Source of the DNA: Salinivenus iranica
GTDB lineage: Bacteria; Bacteroidota; Rhodothermia; Rhodothermales; Salinibacteraceae
Direction: 5' to 3'
Assembly: GCA_002894665.1 (NCBI GenBank)
Contig: NCRB01000019.1
Location: forward strand, 1 to 44,953
DNA length: 44,953 bases
Under the pieces are notes generated by a model, which was not told where the DNA came from, did no database searches, and saw nothing but the letters and a program-made list of their open reading frames with translations. This document shows positions 36,201-44,262 of this stretch, one piece after another. Every line of letters begins with the position of its first letter. Within the stretch, counting starts at the first letter, position 1. The position numbers and the translations under genes were made by a program.

Positions 36201-36469
36201 CCCATGAGGCTCACCTGTACGATGCCTCCTACATCAAGCTGCGTGAGGTCACGCTCAGCTACTCCCTTCCCCAGCAGTGGTTCGCCGGCACGCGGGTGCA
36301 GAACATGACGGCGTCGCTGTACGGGCGGAATCTTGCCACCCTGCTGAAGTACACTCCGAACTTCGACCCGACCGCCGTGGTGCGGGGCTCCAGCAACCTA
36401 CAGGGCATTGAGGCGGGACAGATGCCGCCGCGACGCACGATCGGCTTCCGCCTGCGCTTCAACTTCTAA
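33215..36469 (+). CDS. SusC/RagA-type TonB-linked outer membrane protein
   Basis: A 1084-residue nutrient importer of the outer membrane. Signal peptide 1-26 (ends ALAQ), carboxypeptidase-like domain about 28-110 (GTIEGTVIDSTTSATLPGVNVVV), the TonB-box-like DVVVTALG at 114-121, plug domain about 135-255 with SASC-type motifs PLIVVDGVPIDN and SVLKGASAAALYGSRAADGV, and a large barrel ending in GFRLRFNF, whose last Phe fits the BAM signal. The ATG at 33215 starts the signal peptide; the upstream in-frame codons add nothing. The susD gene follows after 56 bases. No sugar hydrolase lies in the operon, so the ligand may not be a glycan. Confidence 0.95.
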   Translation: MLRKSLPLALLALFALASFAGDALAQTGTIEGTVIDSTTSATLPGVNVVVSELGQGAATDANGSFRITDIPADSYTLNVSYVGYQQKSIPVEVEPGETTTIQIALTRSQVQLEDVVVTALGVEREEESIGYAIQQVDGQDLDQAGESNFISSLTGRVSGAQIQNSNVMGGSSRITLRGPGSLSGSGQPLIVVDGVPIDNSNFNSLGQNTGSGGYDYGNAASMVNPSDIKSVSVLKGASAAALYGSRAADGVIEITTKSGQDTEGIGVSVQTGVEISDIYGFPDYQNEYGGGASPNFFQNEDGQLVADFGTDQSWGPALDGRQVREWHSYDDVSGAPLGQTSAWDAHPDNVDNFYNTGATWNTNVAFSQGSEDYNYRLSLKNQMQRGNSVESDLEKRNISFNGSLNLTEELTATASANYIDEEARGRPGSGYTNANGPWLQFNHFGQRQVDLSDDAPMRDIVRPDGTQRSWNWANSGLGSDNAPQAGDIIYANNPFWIRERNYQNDDTDRLYGKVELSYDLMSNLTVTANARTDYYTTRQEERIAIGSVEQSQYEEDVREVQESHVGGTIEYGDQLTESISIDALGGVDYRYNSLSRNQGVTQGGLSTQGVFTLENSVSRPSLDDFFQEQALVGVYGDVTLGYENLAYIGGTLRNDWSSTLPEDNNSYLYPSVNGSFVFTNLAALSESDVLSFGKIRLNWSRVGRDTDPYRLSFTYPIQSSFRGTIGQALPGALPNFNLEPEIKSEWEIGTQLQFFNNRVGLDATYYSAEIENQIIQVEGSRASGFQSRVLNAGTIANKGVELSMNITALETESASWDWTLNWSRNVEEVVSLAEGVSRVPLNNTASSPPFGPSLTASEGGEFGVFFGPGFARTDEGDKIVSSSGFYQSTGAQELGSYLPDWQGGVSTTFSYEGITASVLVDGQKGGNIWSLSNLFGLYSGMFEESAANNIRQLGARPDAVLEDGSPYYGVGGTADNPTTAAGNASAKNVFQTLFGTHEAHLYDASYIKLREVTLSYSLPQQWFAGTRVQNMTASLYGRNLATLLKYTPNFDPTAVVRGSSNLQGIEAGQMPPRRTIGFRLRFNF

Positions 36470-36525
36470 ATGCGCCCCAACCTCCTGGCCTCCTCACTGC
36501 TTGACGCTCAGAACTCCGTAGACTT

Positions 36526-38085
36526 ATGAGATCTCTTCTTCAGACGATCACAATCGCCGGTCTCGCCGCGCTGATGGTTGCGCTCGGGGGGTGTGACATT
36601 ACCTCCCTGAACGACAATCCGAACCAGCCAACGGACGCTGAGCCGCCGAAGCTACTCGCAAATGCCCAGGCGGAACTCGCGGACCAGTATTGGCAGGATT
36701 ACGCCGGCGGCTTCTGGGTTCGGTACGCGCAGTACTGGACGACCAACCAGTACACAGATGCCGACCGATACCAGTATGCCTCCAGTCGACCCGGCGCCCT
36801 GAATGGCCTCTGGGAAAACTACTACCTGGCGCTCAACAACCTGCAGGAAATCATCCGGATCAATCGGAACTCCCCGCAGAGTGCCCAGGCCTTCGGCCCG
36901 AACGACAACCAGATTGCGGTCGCGAAAATTATGCAGGCCTGGACGGTGAAGACCATGACCGACATGTTCGGCCCCATCCCGCTGAGTAGTGCCCTGCAGG
37001 GGCGCTCCAGCAGCGACGCGTTTACTCCCGCGTACGACGGCCAAGAGGCCGTGTACGACTCGCTGCTTACGATGCTTACCGACGCCAGCCAACGCATCGA
37101 CACGGGCGCCAGTACCCTTGGCTCCGGCGATAAGATGTATGGCGGCGACATGAGCAAGTGGAAAAAATTTGCCAATGCCCTGAAGATGCGGGTGGCCATC
37201 ACGATTGCGGACCGGAGCCCTGGCGTTGCCGAAACCGCCCTCCAGGAGGCAATCGATGCGGGCACGTTCGAGAGTAACGACGACAGTGCCATCATGTCGT
37301 TCGACACTTCGCCGCCCTTCCAGAACCCATTCTACGAAAACCGAGTCGTCTCGGGGCGACAGGACTGGGCGGCCACGGAGTCGATGGTGGAGCCCATGAA
37401 CGAGACGAACGACCCGCGGCTCCCGGCCTACTACACCGACGCGTTCCCGGAGGAGGACGGCAATCAGTTCGTCGGCTTTCCCTACGGGCTCTCCCAGGGG
37501 GACGCCCAGAGCCTCTTTACGTCGGCCTCGTTCTCCATTCCGAGCGAGCGCGTAGCCTCCGCCCCCGACGCCCCCGCCATCTTCATGCTCTACGATGAGG
37601 TGCTCTTCATTAAGGCCGAGGCGGCCCTTCGACCGAACCTGGACGTGTCGAACATCAATATGTCGGGACAGGCCCTCTACGAAGAGGCCATCGAGGCCTC
37701 GATGCAGTACTGGGGCGCGAGCGAGTCCGAGATCAACGACTACTTCGCCCAGAGCGGTGTCCCCGCCCCGGTGACCTCAAGCAACTACGAGCAGGTCCTG
37801 GGCACGCAGAAGTGGATTGCGCAGTACCTGCAGGGCGTCCCGGGCTGGACGACCTTCCGGCGCCTCGACTTCGAAGGGGTTCTCTCTCCCCCGGCGGGCA
37901 ACCCCGGACAGGAGCAGTTTGGGAAGGCCTTTGCCGTGCGCATGGTGTACCCGAACGATGAGTTCTCCCTGAACGAGGCGAACGTCACCACTGCCATCCA
38001 GGACCTCCTCGGTGGAGACGGCGCCGGTGGAGACAATCAAGGCGTTCGGCTGTGGTGGGATACGGAGGATCCTCCTACTCCCTAA
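36526..38085 (+). CDS. SusD/RagB-like lipoprotein
   Basis: A 519-residue surface lipoprotein that forms the lid of the SusC importer. Lipobox ALGGC with Cys23, followed by the typical SusD start (DITSLNDNPNQPTDAEPPKLLANA). Tetratricopeptide-like helices are recognisable, as are LNGLWENYYLALNNLQEIIRIN and FMLYDEVLFIKAEAALR, which match the SusD-like_2 group. It is slightly longer and more acidic than many members. Together with susC and the fasciclin lipoprotein downstream (63-base gap) it probably forms one transcript ending at the terminator at 39348-39379. Ligand unknown. Confidence 0.93.
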   Translation: MRSLLQTITIAGLAALMVALGGCDITSLNDNPNQPTDAEPPKLLANAQAELADQYWQDYAGGFWVRYAQYWTTNQYTDADRYQYASSRPGALNGLWENYYLALNNLQEIIRINRNSPQSAQAFGPNDNQIAVAKIMQAWTVKTMTDMFGPIPLSSALQGRSSSDAFTPAYDGQEAVYDSLLTMLTDASQRIDTGASTLGSGDKMYGGDMSKWKKFANALKMRVAITIADRSPGVAETALQEAIDAGTFESNDDSAIMSFDTSPPFQNPFYENRVVSGRQDWAATESMVEPMNETNDPRLPAYYTDAFPEEDGNQFVGFPYGLSQGDAQSLFTSASFSIPSERVASAPDAPAIFMLYDEVLFIKAEAALRPNLDVSNINMSGQALYEEAIEASMQYWGASESEINDYFAQSGVPAPVTSSNYEQVLGTQKWIAQYLQGVPGWTTFRRLDFEGVLSPPAGNPGQEQFGKAFAVRMVYPNDEFSLNEANVTTAIQDLLGGDGAGGDNQGVRLWWDTEDPPTP

Positions 38086-38148
38086 CCTCCTCCGGAGTCT
38101 CCCAATGTCTTCCCGCCCGTATTTCTCGCTGAGCACACATTGTCTATC

Positions 38149-39318
38149 ATGCATATTCGAACGTCTCCTCTTTACCTCCTCCTCGCCGGCCTCCTGGCCA
38201 TCACCCTGACAGCCTGTGACCAGAGCTCCCAGAACGTAGATCTGGAGCCCGGCTCGAACCTCACGCTGCTCGGCCCGGATAGCCTAAACATTCCGAATTT
38301 CGATTCGACCGCCTCCGGGGAATATCAGATTCGGGCCTTCACCATCGATCAGGAGTACGAGTGGTCAACCTCCGGGGCCATTACGCAAGAGGGCACCCGT
38401 CGCGACGGCGAAAACCTCATGGTGTCGTCGAGTTCGCCCGGCCCGTACACCGTCTCCGTCACGACGACCATCGACGGGGAAGAGTACTCCGGCACCGTAA
38501 ACGCGGAAGCCGACTACCCGACCGTTGGGGAGCAGGCGACGAAATACAACCAGCTGAGCACGTTCGGCTCCCTCCTCCTGGACACGGGCCTGGTTGGCCC
38601 CCTGTCCTCGGACTCGCCCGAGAGTGCCATTAATGGCTGGACAGCCTTCGCGCCCTCCAACCAGGCCTTCCTCGATGCCCTCGACGCCAGCGGAAATGGG
38701 GAGCTCGAAAACGATGAGGTTCCGGCCCCGGGCGTGCTGGCGAAGGTGCTCCAGTACCACGTCGCCCTCGACTCGCTGACGTCCACGGAGGTGGCCGGGG
38801 CCACGCCAAGCACCCTCTTGCACCCCGAGGAGACGCTGTCCCTATCGGGGTCCGGCGTGGAGGCCACGAATGGAACCGCCGCCTTCGAAACGGTGGACAT
38901 CGCCACGAACGACGGCGTCGTCCATGAGATTGACGGCGTGCTGCTCCCGGCTTCCATCGTCTCGATCAACGACCAGACCGTCATCCGGGACACGGACGAC
39001 AACGTGGACTCGGTTGAGGTCGAGGGCATCTACGTGCAGGACGGCGGCTTCGTCGCCCTCCACGAGGACAGCCCCTCCGGCGACATCATTGGGGTCTCCG
39101 ACTACCTGGAAGCCGGCTTTCACGGCAACGCGTCCCCCATCGGCATTGAGCTGGACAGCCAGCTTAGCGACTCGACAACCGTGGTCGCCATGCCGCACGA
39201 GGACACGAACGGGGATCAACAGTTCACCTTCGACCCCAATCTGGGGACCGACACCCCATACACCCGAGGCGATAGCAATACGCCAGTGGTCGACTCGGCA
39301 CGCGTGGCGGTGCCCTAA
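38149..39318 (+). CDS. Fasciclin-domain lipoprotein with haloarchaeal-type C-terminal domain
   Basis: A 389-residue lipoprotein with lipobox TLTAC (Cys23). Residues 35-125 resemble a PKD/Ig-like beta domain. About 128-260 is a fasciclin (FAS1) domain: STFGSLLLDTGLVGPL, WTAFAPSNQAFLDAL, VLAKVLQYHVALDSL and DGVVHEIDGVLLP are standard FAS1 motifs. From about 270 to the end is a second domain, with IYVQDGGFVALHEDS, IGVSDYLEAGFHGNA, VVAMPHEDTNGDQQFTF and a C-terminal VVDSARVAV, which I recognise from haloarchaeal surface proteins (DUF7282, from memory). FAS1 domains often mediate adhesion. ATG at 38149 is preferred over an upstream TTG at 38140. Third gene after susC and susD. Confidence 0.82.
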   Translation: MHIRTSPLYLLLAGLLAITLTACDQSSQNVDLEPGSNLTLLGPDSLNIPNFDSTASGEYQIRAFTIDQEYEWSTSGAITQEGTRRDGENLMVSSSSPGPYTVSVTTTIDGEEYSGTVNAEADYPTVGEQATKYNQLSTFGSLLLDTGLVGPLSSDSPESAINGWTAFAPSNQAFLDALDASGNGELENDEVPAPGVLAKVLQYHVALDSLTSTEVAGATPSTLLHPEETLSLSGSGVEATNGTAAFETVDIATNDGVVHEIDGVLLPASIVSINDQTVIRDTDDNVDSVEVEGIYVQDGGFVALHEDSPSGDIIGVSDYLEAGFHGNASPIGIELDSQLSDSTTVVAMPHEDTNGDQQFTFDPNLGTDTPYTRGDSNTPVVDSARVAVP

Positions 39319-39347
39319 GGGAGGTCCTAACTTTTCGATCACTTCAG

Positions 39348-39379
39348 AGGGCCGGCTGCTCCCGCAGTCGGCCCTTTTT
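39348..39379 (+). terminator. Rho-independent terminator of the susCD-fasciclin operon
   Basis: A 12-base-pair stem (39348-39359 with 39364-39375, one G-T pair), loop TCCC, then TTTTT. It starts 30 bases after the fasciclin gene stop and is the clearest terminator in the window. Confidence 0.88.
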
Positions 39380-39531
39380 CTGTGCCGCCACTTTACAGTT
39401 TCAGTGAACTTCCCCTCAGGTCGATGATATAAGCCATGGGCTTTGTCCATTTCTCCTCGATGCGACGCTGGCTTTGAGAAAGGCCCTTCCGCCCCCCTCG
39501 CCACTCTCTTGAGCGCATCGTCCCCATTGCC

Positions 39532-39933
39532 ATGCGAACGTTCCGAACTGTTCTTTCGGCCTCCGTTTTCTTCTTCCTGGCTGCCCTGATGGGGTGTGCC
39601 TCCACGGGCCAGAGCGGCAGCTCTCAGAACGATCCAAATTTCATTTCCCAGTCGGAAATTCAGGAGGTGGGCGAAATCAGTAACGCCTACAACCTGATTC
39701 GTCGCCTCCACCCGCAATGGTTGCAGAAGCGAGGACGCGGAAGCATTAGCAATCCCGGCGACATTGAGGTGTACGTGGAAGGAAGCCGACAGGGCCCTCC
39801 CTCCGTCCTCCGCCAAATCAGCGTGATCGATGTCGAGACCATCAGATTCCTTCCGCCCGACGAGGCCACCATGCGGTACGGGAGCGGACACGACAACGGC
39901 GTAATCCAGGTCAACCTCAAAGGCGGCGGATGA
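39532..39933 (+). CDS. Small lipoprotein resembling the end of a TonB plug domain
   Basis: A 133-residue lipoprotein. Signal SASVFFFLAALMGC (Cys22), a Ser/Gln/Asn-rich linker, then about 85 residues: LIRRLHPQWLQKRGRGS, VEVYVEG-type strand (DIEVYVEGSRQG), LRQISVIDVETIRFLPP and MRYGSGHDNGVIQV. The last two parts match the closing part of TonB plug domains, where the text usually reads like 'ie.ievlkGp.a..yG.ga..GVI.i.T'. There is no barrel. Similar stand-alone proteins occur in Gemmatimonadota and relatives, from memory. Function unknown; perhaps an outer-membrane adaptor. It sits between the strong terminator and ppc. Confidence 0.7.
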   Translation: MRTFRTVLSASVFFFLAALMGCASTGQSGSSQNDPNFISQSEIQEVGEISNAYNLIRRLHPQWLQKRGRGSISNPGDIEVYVEGSRQGPPSVLRQISVIDVETIRFLPPDEATMRYGSGHDNGVIQVNLKGGG

Positions 39934-40045
39934 GCACGACCTCTCTCTTCTGACCGCCCTGTGGTCTCACTCAGGGTCTTGCGCAGTCGCCTGCTGCCCG
40001 TCGATCGGGCCGATTCTCCAGCGACGGCACCCTGCTGCATTCCGC

Positions 40046-40069
40046 TCGTCGGATCGTACGGTCCGACGA
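40046..40069. promoter_or_regulatory. 24-base near-perfect palindrome upstream of ppc
   Basis: Arms TCGTCGGA (40046-40053) and TCCGACGA (40062-40069) flank TCGTACGG, whose core CGTACG is itself a palindrome, so only one opposed T/G pair breaks the symmetry. It ends 40 bases before the ppc start codon. It could be an operator or, in RNA, a 10-base-pair hairpin with a GTAC loop; a T-rich run (TGTTTTTC) follows after about 11 bases. Confidence 0.5.
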
Positions 40070-40109
40070 CTCGCCCCTTCTGTTTTTCTCATATGCGTTC
40101 CGACACCTC

Positions 40110-42968
40110 ATGCACAACTGGGAGGGGCTTGACCTCGACACCGAAGGCACCGGCATTTCCGAACCCCTAAGCCGCCAGGTGCACCTGGTGGGCGGGCTGC
40201 TCGGACACGTGACGCGCGAGCAGATGGGCGACGAACTCTTCCAGAAGGTGGAGGACCTGCGCGTCCTCTGCAAGCGGGCCGACCGGGAGGACGATGCCTC
40301 CCTTCGGGCCGAGGCGACGGCCCGGATCGCCGACCTGGATACCGCCACCATCACGCGCCTGCTGCACGTGTACACGACGTTCTTTCATCTGGTGAACCAG
40401 GCGGAGCAGCAGGAGATCATCCGGATCAACCGGACGCGCGCCCGCCGGGCCGGCCCTTCGAACTGGCCGCTCGGGACGGGGACGGATCCGTCCTCCTCCG
40501 GGAATGCCCCCCGTCCCGAATCGATCGACGGCGCCATCGCGTCCCTTAAGGCCGACGGCTATTCGGTGGAGGAGGTGGTCGACCTTCTCCACCAACTCGA
40601 CATCCAGCCCACCCTCACGGCCCACCCCACAGAGGCCCGGCGGCGCACCGTCCTCCGCAAGCAGACCCGCATCGCCACGCAGCTGGGCACGCTCCGGGGA
40701 CGTGAGGCCACGCCGGCAGAGCGCGCCGATGCCCTCGACTCGCTGTACGCCCAGATTAGCTATCTGCTGGGCACCGACGAAGTCCGGGCCGATCGGCCCA
40801 CCGTGCGTGAGGAGGTGGAGCAGGGGCACTACTTCCTCCACGGTCCCATCTGGGACACGATTCCCGCGATTCACCGCGACGTGCAACGCGCCCTCCGCCG
40901 ACACTTCGACACGACAGCGGAGATTCCGCCCTTCCTCCAGTATCGCTCCTGGATTGGGAGCGATCGCGACGGCAACCCCAACGTGACTCCGGACGTGACG
41001 CGGTGGACGTTTGTCCGCCAGCGCCGCACGACCCTTGAGCATTACCTCGACGAGCTGGCCGACCTCCGCGACGACCTCAGCCTCTCGAGCCGGCAGGGCC
41101 CCGTCCCCGAGGCCCTGCACGACGCCCTCGAAGACGACCGTGAGGACGTCTCGCTCCCTCCGGACGTCCGTCGCCAGTATCGCCACGAGCCGTACCGGTT
41201 AAAGATCGCCGCGATGGAGGCGCATCTCCAGCGCCTGATCGACCATCTGGACGAGGCCCCTCTCGCCGAGCAGCCCACCGACTACACCGCCGAGGATGTA
41301 CGGGCGGACCTCGACCTCATTGCGTCGTGCCTGGCCGAGCAGGGCCTCTCAGACCCCGCCCATACCGGCCGGCTCCACCGGATTCGCTCGCTTGTGTCCA
41401 CCTTCGGCTTCCACCTCGCCGCCCTCGACGTCCGCCAACACAGTGGCGTCCACGAGGCCACTGTGTCGGCCCTGCTGTCGGCGGCGGGCGTCACGGACGA
41501 CTACGCCGCGCTGTCGGAAGAGGACAAGCTGGACGTCCTGGAGCGTGAGCTCACCAATCCCCGCCCCCTCGTCGCCGGCCCCGAGGCCCTCCCCGACCCG
41601 GCCGCCGAAATGATGGCCGTGTTCGACGCCATCCAGTCCATTCGGGCCGTGGACGCCAACGCGGTGGGCAGCTACGTGGTGAGCATGACCCACACCGCGA
41701 GCGACCTCCTGGAGCCAATGCTGCTCGCCAAGGAGTCGGGGCTCGGACGGATGGTGGACGGAACGTACCGGTGCCCGCTGGACATGGTGCCGCTTTTCGA
41801 GACGATCGACGACCTCGACGCGGCCGACGACCGAATGGACACCCTCTTCACCCACCCGGTCTACGCGGCCCACCTCGAGGGGCGCGACCACTTTCAGGAA
41901 ATCATGCTCGGGTATTCTGACAGCAACAAGGACGGCGGCTACTGGCGGGCCAACTGGTCCCTCCACCAGGCCATCCACGACCTCGGGGTCGTCTGCGAGG
42001 CGCACGACGTGGACCTGCGCCTCTTTCATGGGCGCGGGGGCACCGTAGGGCGCGGGGGCGGCCGCACCTCCGAAGCCATTCGGGCGCTGCCGCCGGTTGT
42101 ACACAACGGCCGCATCCGCATGACCGAGCAGGGCGAAATCATCTCGTTCCGCTACGCCCTGCCCGACATTGCCCGTCGCCACGTCGAGCAGCTCACCAGT
42201 GCCACGCTCACCGCCACGGCCCACGCCCAATCATCCGGCGCCCCCCCGGACGCCGGACGGGTGGGCACCGACTCCGAGGCCGCCGACCTCATGAGCCGGC
42301 TCGCCCAGCACGCCCACGACGCGTACCGCGAGTTCATCGACGCGCCCGAGGGCTGGACCTGGTACACGCAGGTTACGCCCATCGAGCACATCAGTCGCCT
42401 CCCGATTGCGTCACGCCCGGTCTCGCGCGGGGGGAACGAGGTCGACTTCGACGGCCTTCGGGCCATCCCCTGGGTGTTCGCGTGGATCCAGTCCCGCTAC
42501 ATTGTGCCCGGGTGGTACGGCACCGGGCAGGGGCTCACCCAACTGCTTGCGGACCGCCCCGAGGCCCTCGACCGCCTCCGCACCTTCTATCGAGACTGGC
42601 CGTTTTTCCGCGGGGCCCTCGACAGCGTCCAACGGGAGATGGCCCGGGCCCGCCTCCCCATCGCCGCGCAGTACAACGCCCTCGACGACGCGGACCGCCC
42701 CTTTCACCAGGCCATCGTAGACGACTACGAACAAGCCGAGGACGCCATCCTTCGAATCACCGAGCAGGATGTGCTCTTTGAAAACAACCCGGTTCTCAAG
42801 CGCTCCATCGAGCTTCGCAATCCCTACACCGACGTCCTGAATCTTCTCCAGATTGAGTTGATGCGACGCTATCGAGCGCCCCAGAACAACACCGACCGCA
42901 CGCTCCTTGGCGAAGCCCTGCTCCTCAGCCTCAACGGCGTCGCCGCCGCAATGCAGAGCACCGGATAG
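40110..42968 (+). CDS. ppc: Phosphoenolpyruvate carboxylase
   Basis: Adds bicarbonate to PEP to make oxaloacetate, refilling the TCA cycle in the cytoplasm. The 952-residue length is normal. Catalytic motifs: LTAHPTEARRRT (catalytic His172), SWIGSDRDGNPNVT, MLGYSDSNKDGGYW, and the flexible loop LFHGRGGTVGRGGG near residue 640. RAIPWVFAWIQSRYIVPGWYG and LRNPYTDVLNLLQIELMRRYR near the C-terminus are also typical. The protein ends MQSTG, where most members end in NTG. Many Asp/Glu residues on predicted surface segments fit a halophile. A near-palindrome lies upstream. The next gene follows after 36 bases. Confidence 0.97.
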   Translation: MHNWEGLDLDTEGTGISEPLSRQVHLVGGLLGHVTREQMGDELFQKVEDLRVLCKRADREDDASLRAEATARIADLDTATITRLLHVYTTFFHLVNQAEQQEIIRINRTRARRAGPSNWPLGTGTDPSSSGNAPRPESIDGAIASLKADGYSVEEVVDLLHQLDIQPTLTAHPTEARRRTVLRKQTRIATQLGTLRGREATPAERADALDSLYAQISYLLGTDEVRADRPTVREEVEQGHYFLHGPIWDTIPAIHRDVQRALRRHFDTTAEIPPFLQYRSWIGSDRDGNPNVTPDVTRWTFVRQRRTTLEHYLDELADLRDDLSLSSRQGPVPEALHDALEDDREDVSLPPDVRRQYRHEPYRLKIAAMEAHLQRLIDHLDEAPLAEQPTDYTAEDVRADLDLIASCLAEQGLSDPAHTGRLHRIRSLVSTFGFHLAALDVRQHSGVHEATVSALLSAAGVTDDYAALSEEDKLDVLERELTNPRPLVAGPEALPDPAAEMMAVFDAIQSIRAVDANAVGSYVVSMTHTASDLLEPMLLAKESGLGRMVDGTYRCPLDMVPLFETIDDLDAADDRMDTLFTHPVYAAHLEGRDHFQEIMLGYSDSNKDGGYWRANWSLHQAIHDLGVVCEAHDVDLRLFHGRGGTVGRGGGRTSEAIRALPPVVHNGRIRMTEQGEIISFRYALPDIARRHVEQLTSATLTATAHAQSSGAPPDAGRVGTDSEAADLMSRLAQHAHDAYREFIDAPEGWTWYTQVTPIEHISRLPIASRPVSRGGNEVDFDGLRAIPWVFAWIQSRYIVPGWYGTGQGLTQLLADRPEALDRLRTFYRDWPFFRGALDSVQREMARARLPIAAQYNALDDADRPFHQAIVDDYEQAEDAILRITEQDVLFENNPVLKRSIELRNPYTDVLNLLQIELMRRYRAPQNNTDRTLLGEALLLSLNGVAAAMQSTG

Positions 42969-43004
42969 CCGCCGGCCTCGCCCACCTCCTACTGCTGTCC
43001 CATC

Positions 43005-43499
43005 ATGGCCCACGCTTCCTCCACGCCGACCGATCCGCCGACGTCCGTCGCGTTTGACTCCGACGCCTTCGACGACACCCTTCGCACGCTCACGGAACAG
43101 CGCCCGGACCGGTCGGGTACGGGACTCGTCTTTCACGGCGGCACCCGCGAGCAGCGCCAACAGGCCCTAAGCCGCCTCACGCAGCAAATTACGGGGACGG
43201 TTCACCAGTTTGATGCGTCCTCCCTCCTTACCAACCGGCGCATGCAGACGCAAAACGAACTGCGGAAGGCATTCGACCACGCGGCCGAGGAGGGGGCGCT
43301 CCTTTACTTCGACCGGGCGGATCCCCTCTTCACCCACCGCCACCCCGATGCGCCCGACGCCGATACGGCCCCCACGACGCTGGAGTACGTGTTCGACCGC
43401 GTGGGCGCCTTCGACGGCATCGTGGTGCTCGGCCTCCAGCAAAAGCACCACGTCGAGCGGGCCCACCGCATCGTCCACCTCGTCGTTCAGTTCGAGTGA
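43005..43499 (+). CDS. Degenerate AAA-like protein
   Basis: A 164-residue protein with the outline of an AAA ATPase module but without the ATP-binding residues. Where a Walker A is expected the text is FHGGTREQRQQA (43-54), lacking GKT/S. The Walker B-like LLYFDRADPLF (99-109) has Arg where the catalytic Glu of FDEAD should be. VVLGLQQKHHVERAHRIVHLVVQFE resembles the sensor-1/arginine-finger region. It probably has a structural or regulatory role, or is a relic. It follows ppc by 36 bases and may share its transcript. Family call is tentative. Confidence 0.6.
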   Translation: MAHASSTPTDPPTSVAFDSDAFDDTLRTLTEQRPDRSGTGLVFHGGTREQRQQALSRLTQQITGTVHQFDASSLLTNRRMQTQNELRKAFDHAAEEGALLYFDRADPLFTHRHPDAPDADTAPTTLEYVFDRVGAFDGIVVLGLQQKHHVERAHRIVHLVVQFE

Positions 43500-43618
43500 G
43501 AACAGACGTCCATTCGGGGCCCGCCGCTGCAACTCCCCCTGTCGGCACCCGTTGACTGTGATCGGCTTATCGAACCGGGTTCTCAGTCGTTTTCCTTCAC
43601 GTTCTCCCCACTCCTCCT

Positions 43619-44218
43619 ATGCGCAGCAAAGGTGTTATTGCCCTCGTGGTCGGGGTCCTGCTTCTTGGGTTTGCCGGGTGCGGAGCCGCCAATTCCTATA
43701 ACACCCTCGTACAGGCCGACGAGCAGGTGAGCACGGCGTGGGCCAACGTCGAAACGCAGTACCAGCGGCGGGCCGACCTCATTCCCAACCTCGTGGAGAC
43801 GGTAAAAGGAGCGGCCGACTTTGAGCAGGAGACCCTCCAGTCCGTGACGGAGGCCCGGGCCAAGGCCACCTCCATCCAGATATCGGCCGACGACCTCGAC
43901 AATCCCCAGAGGCTGCAGCAATTTCAGCAGGCCCAGTCCGCCCTTGGGCAGTCGCTGGGTCGCCTGCTGGCCGTGTCCGAAAATTACCCACAACTCCAGG
44001 CCACACAGTCGTTTAGCGACCTTCAGGCCCAGCTCGAAGGCACCGAAAACCGCATCGCCGTGGCGCGCCGCGACTACAACAACGCAGTGCGCTCGTATAA
44101 CACGACGGTGCGCTCGTTTCCAACCGTGCTCTTCGCCGGCCTCCTGGGCTTCGACTCGAAAGCGGCCTTCGAGGCCGAGCAGGGCGCCCAGGACGCACCA
44201 GACGTGAACTTTAACTAA
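43619..44218 (+). CDS. lemA: LemA family protein
   Basis: A 199-residue LemA protein: one N-terminal hydrophobic segment, then long antiparallel helices. Family motifs YNTLVQADEQVSTAWANVETQYQRRADLIPNLVETVKG (beginning near residue 27), ARAKATSIQ, LQATQSFSDLQAQLEGTENRIAVARRDYN and FPTVLFAGLLGF are all present. The segment LLLGFAGC at 14-21 also reads as a lipobox, so it may be a lipoprotein rather than a transmembrane protein. LemA genes often precede TPM-domain genes, as here (44 bases downstream). Its role is poorly known; some relatives affect envelope stress. Confidence 0.93.
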   Translation: MRSKGVIALVVGVLLLGFAGCGAANSYNTLVQADEQVSTAWANVETQYQRRADLIPNLVETVKGAADFEQETLQSVTEARAKATSIQISADDLDNPQRLQQFQQAQSALGQSLGRLLAVSENYPQLQATQSFSDLQAQLEGTENRIAVARRDYNNAVRSYNTTVRSFPTVLFAGLLGFDSKAAFEAEQGAQDAPDVNFN

Positions 44219-44262
44219 CCCTCCCTCTGCTCTCCTGCGCCTTCGCTTCGTTTCGTCGCGCC

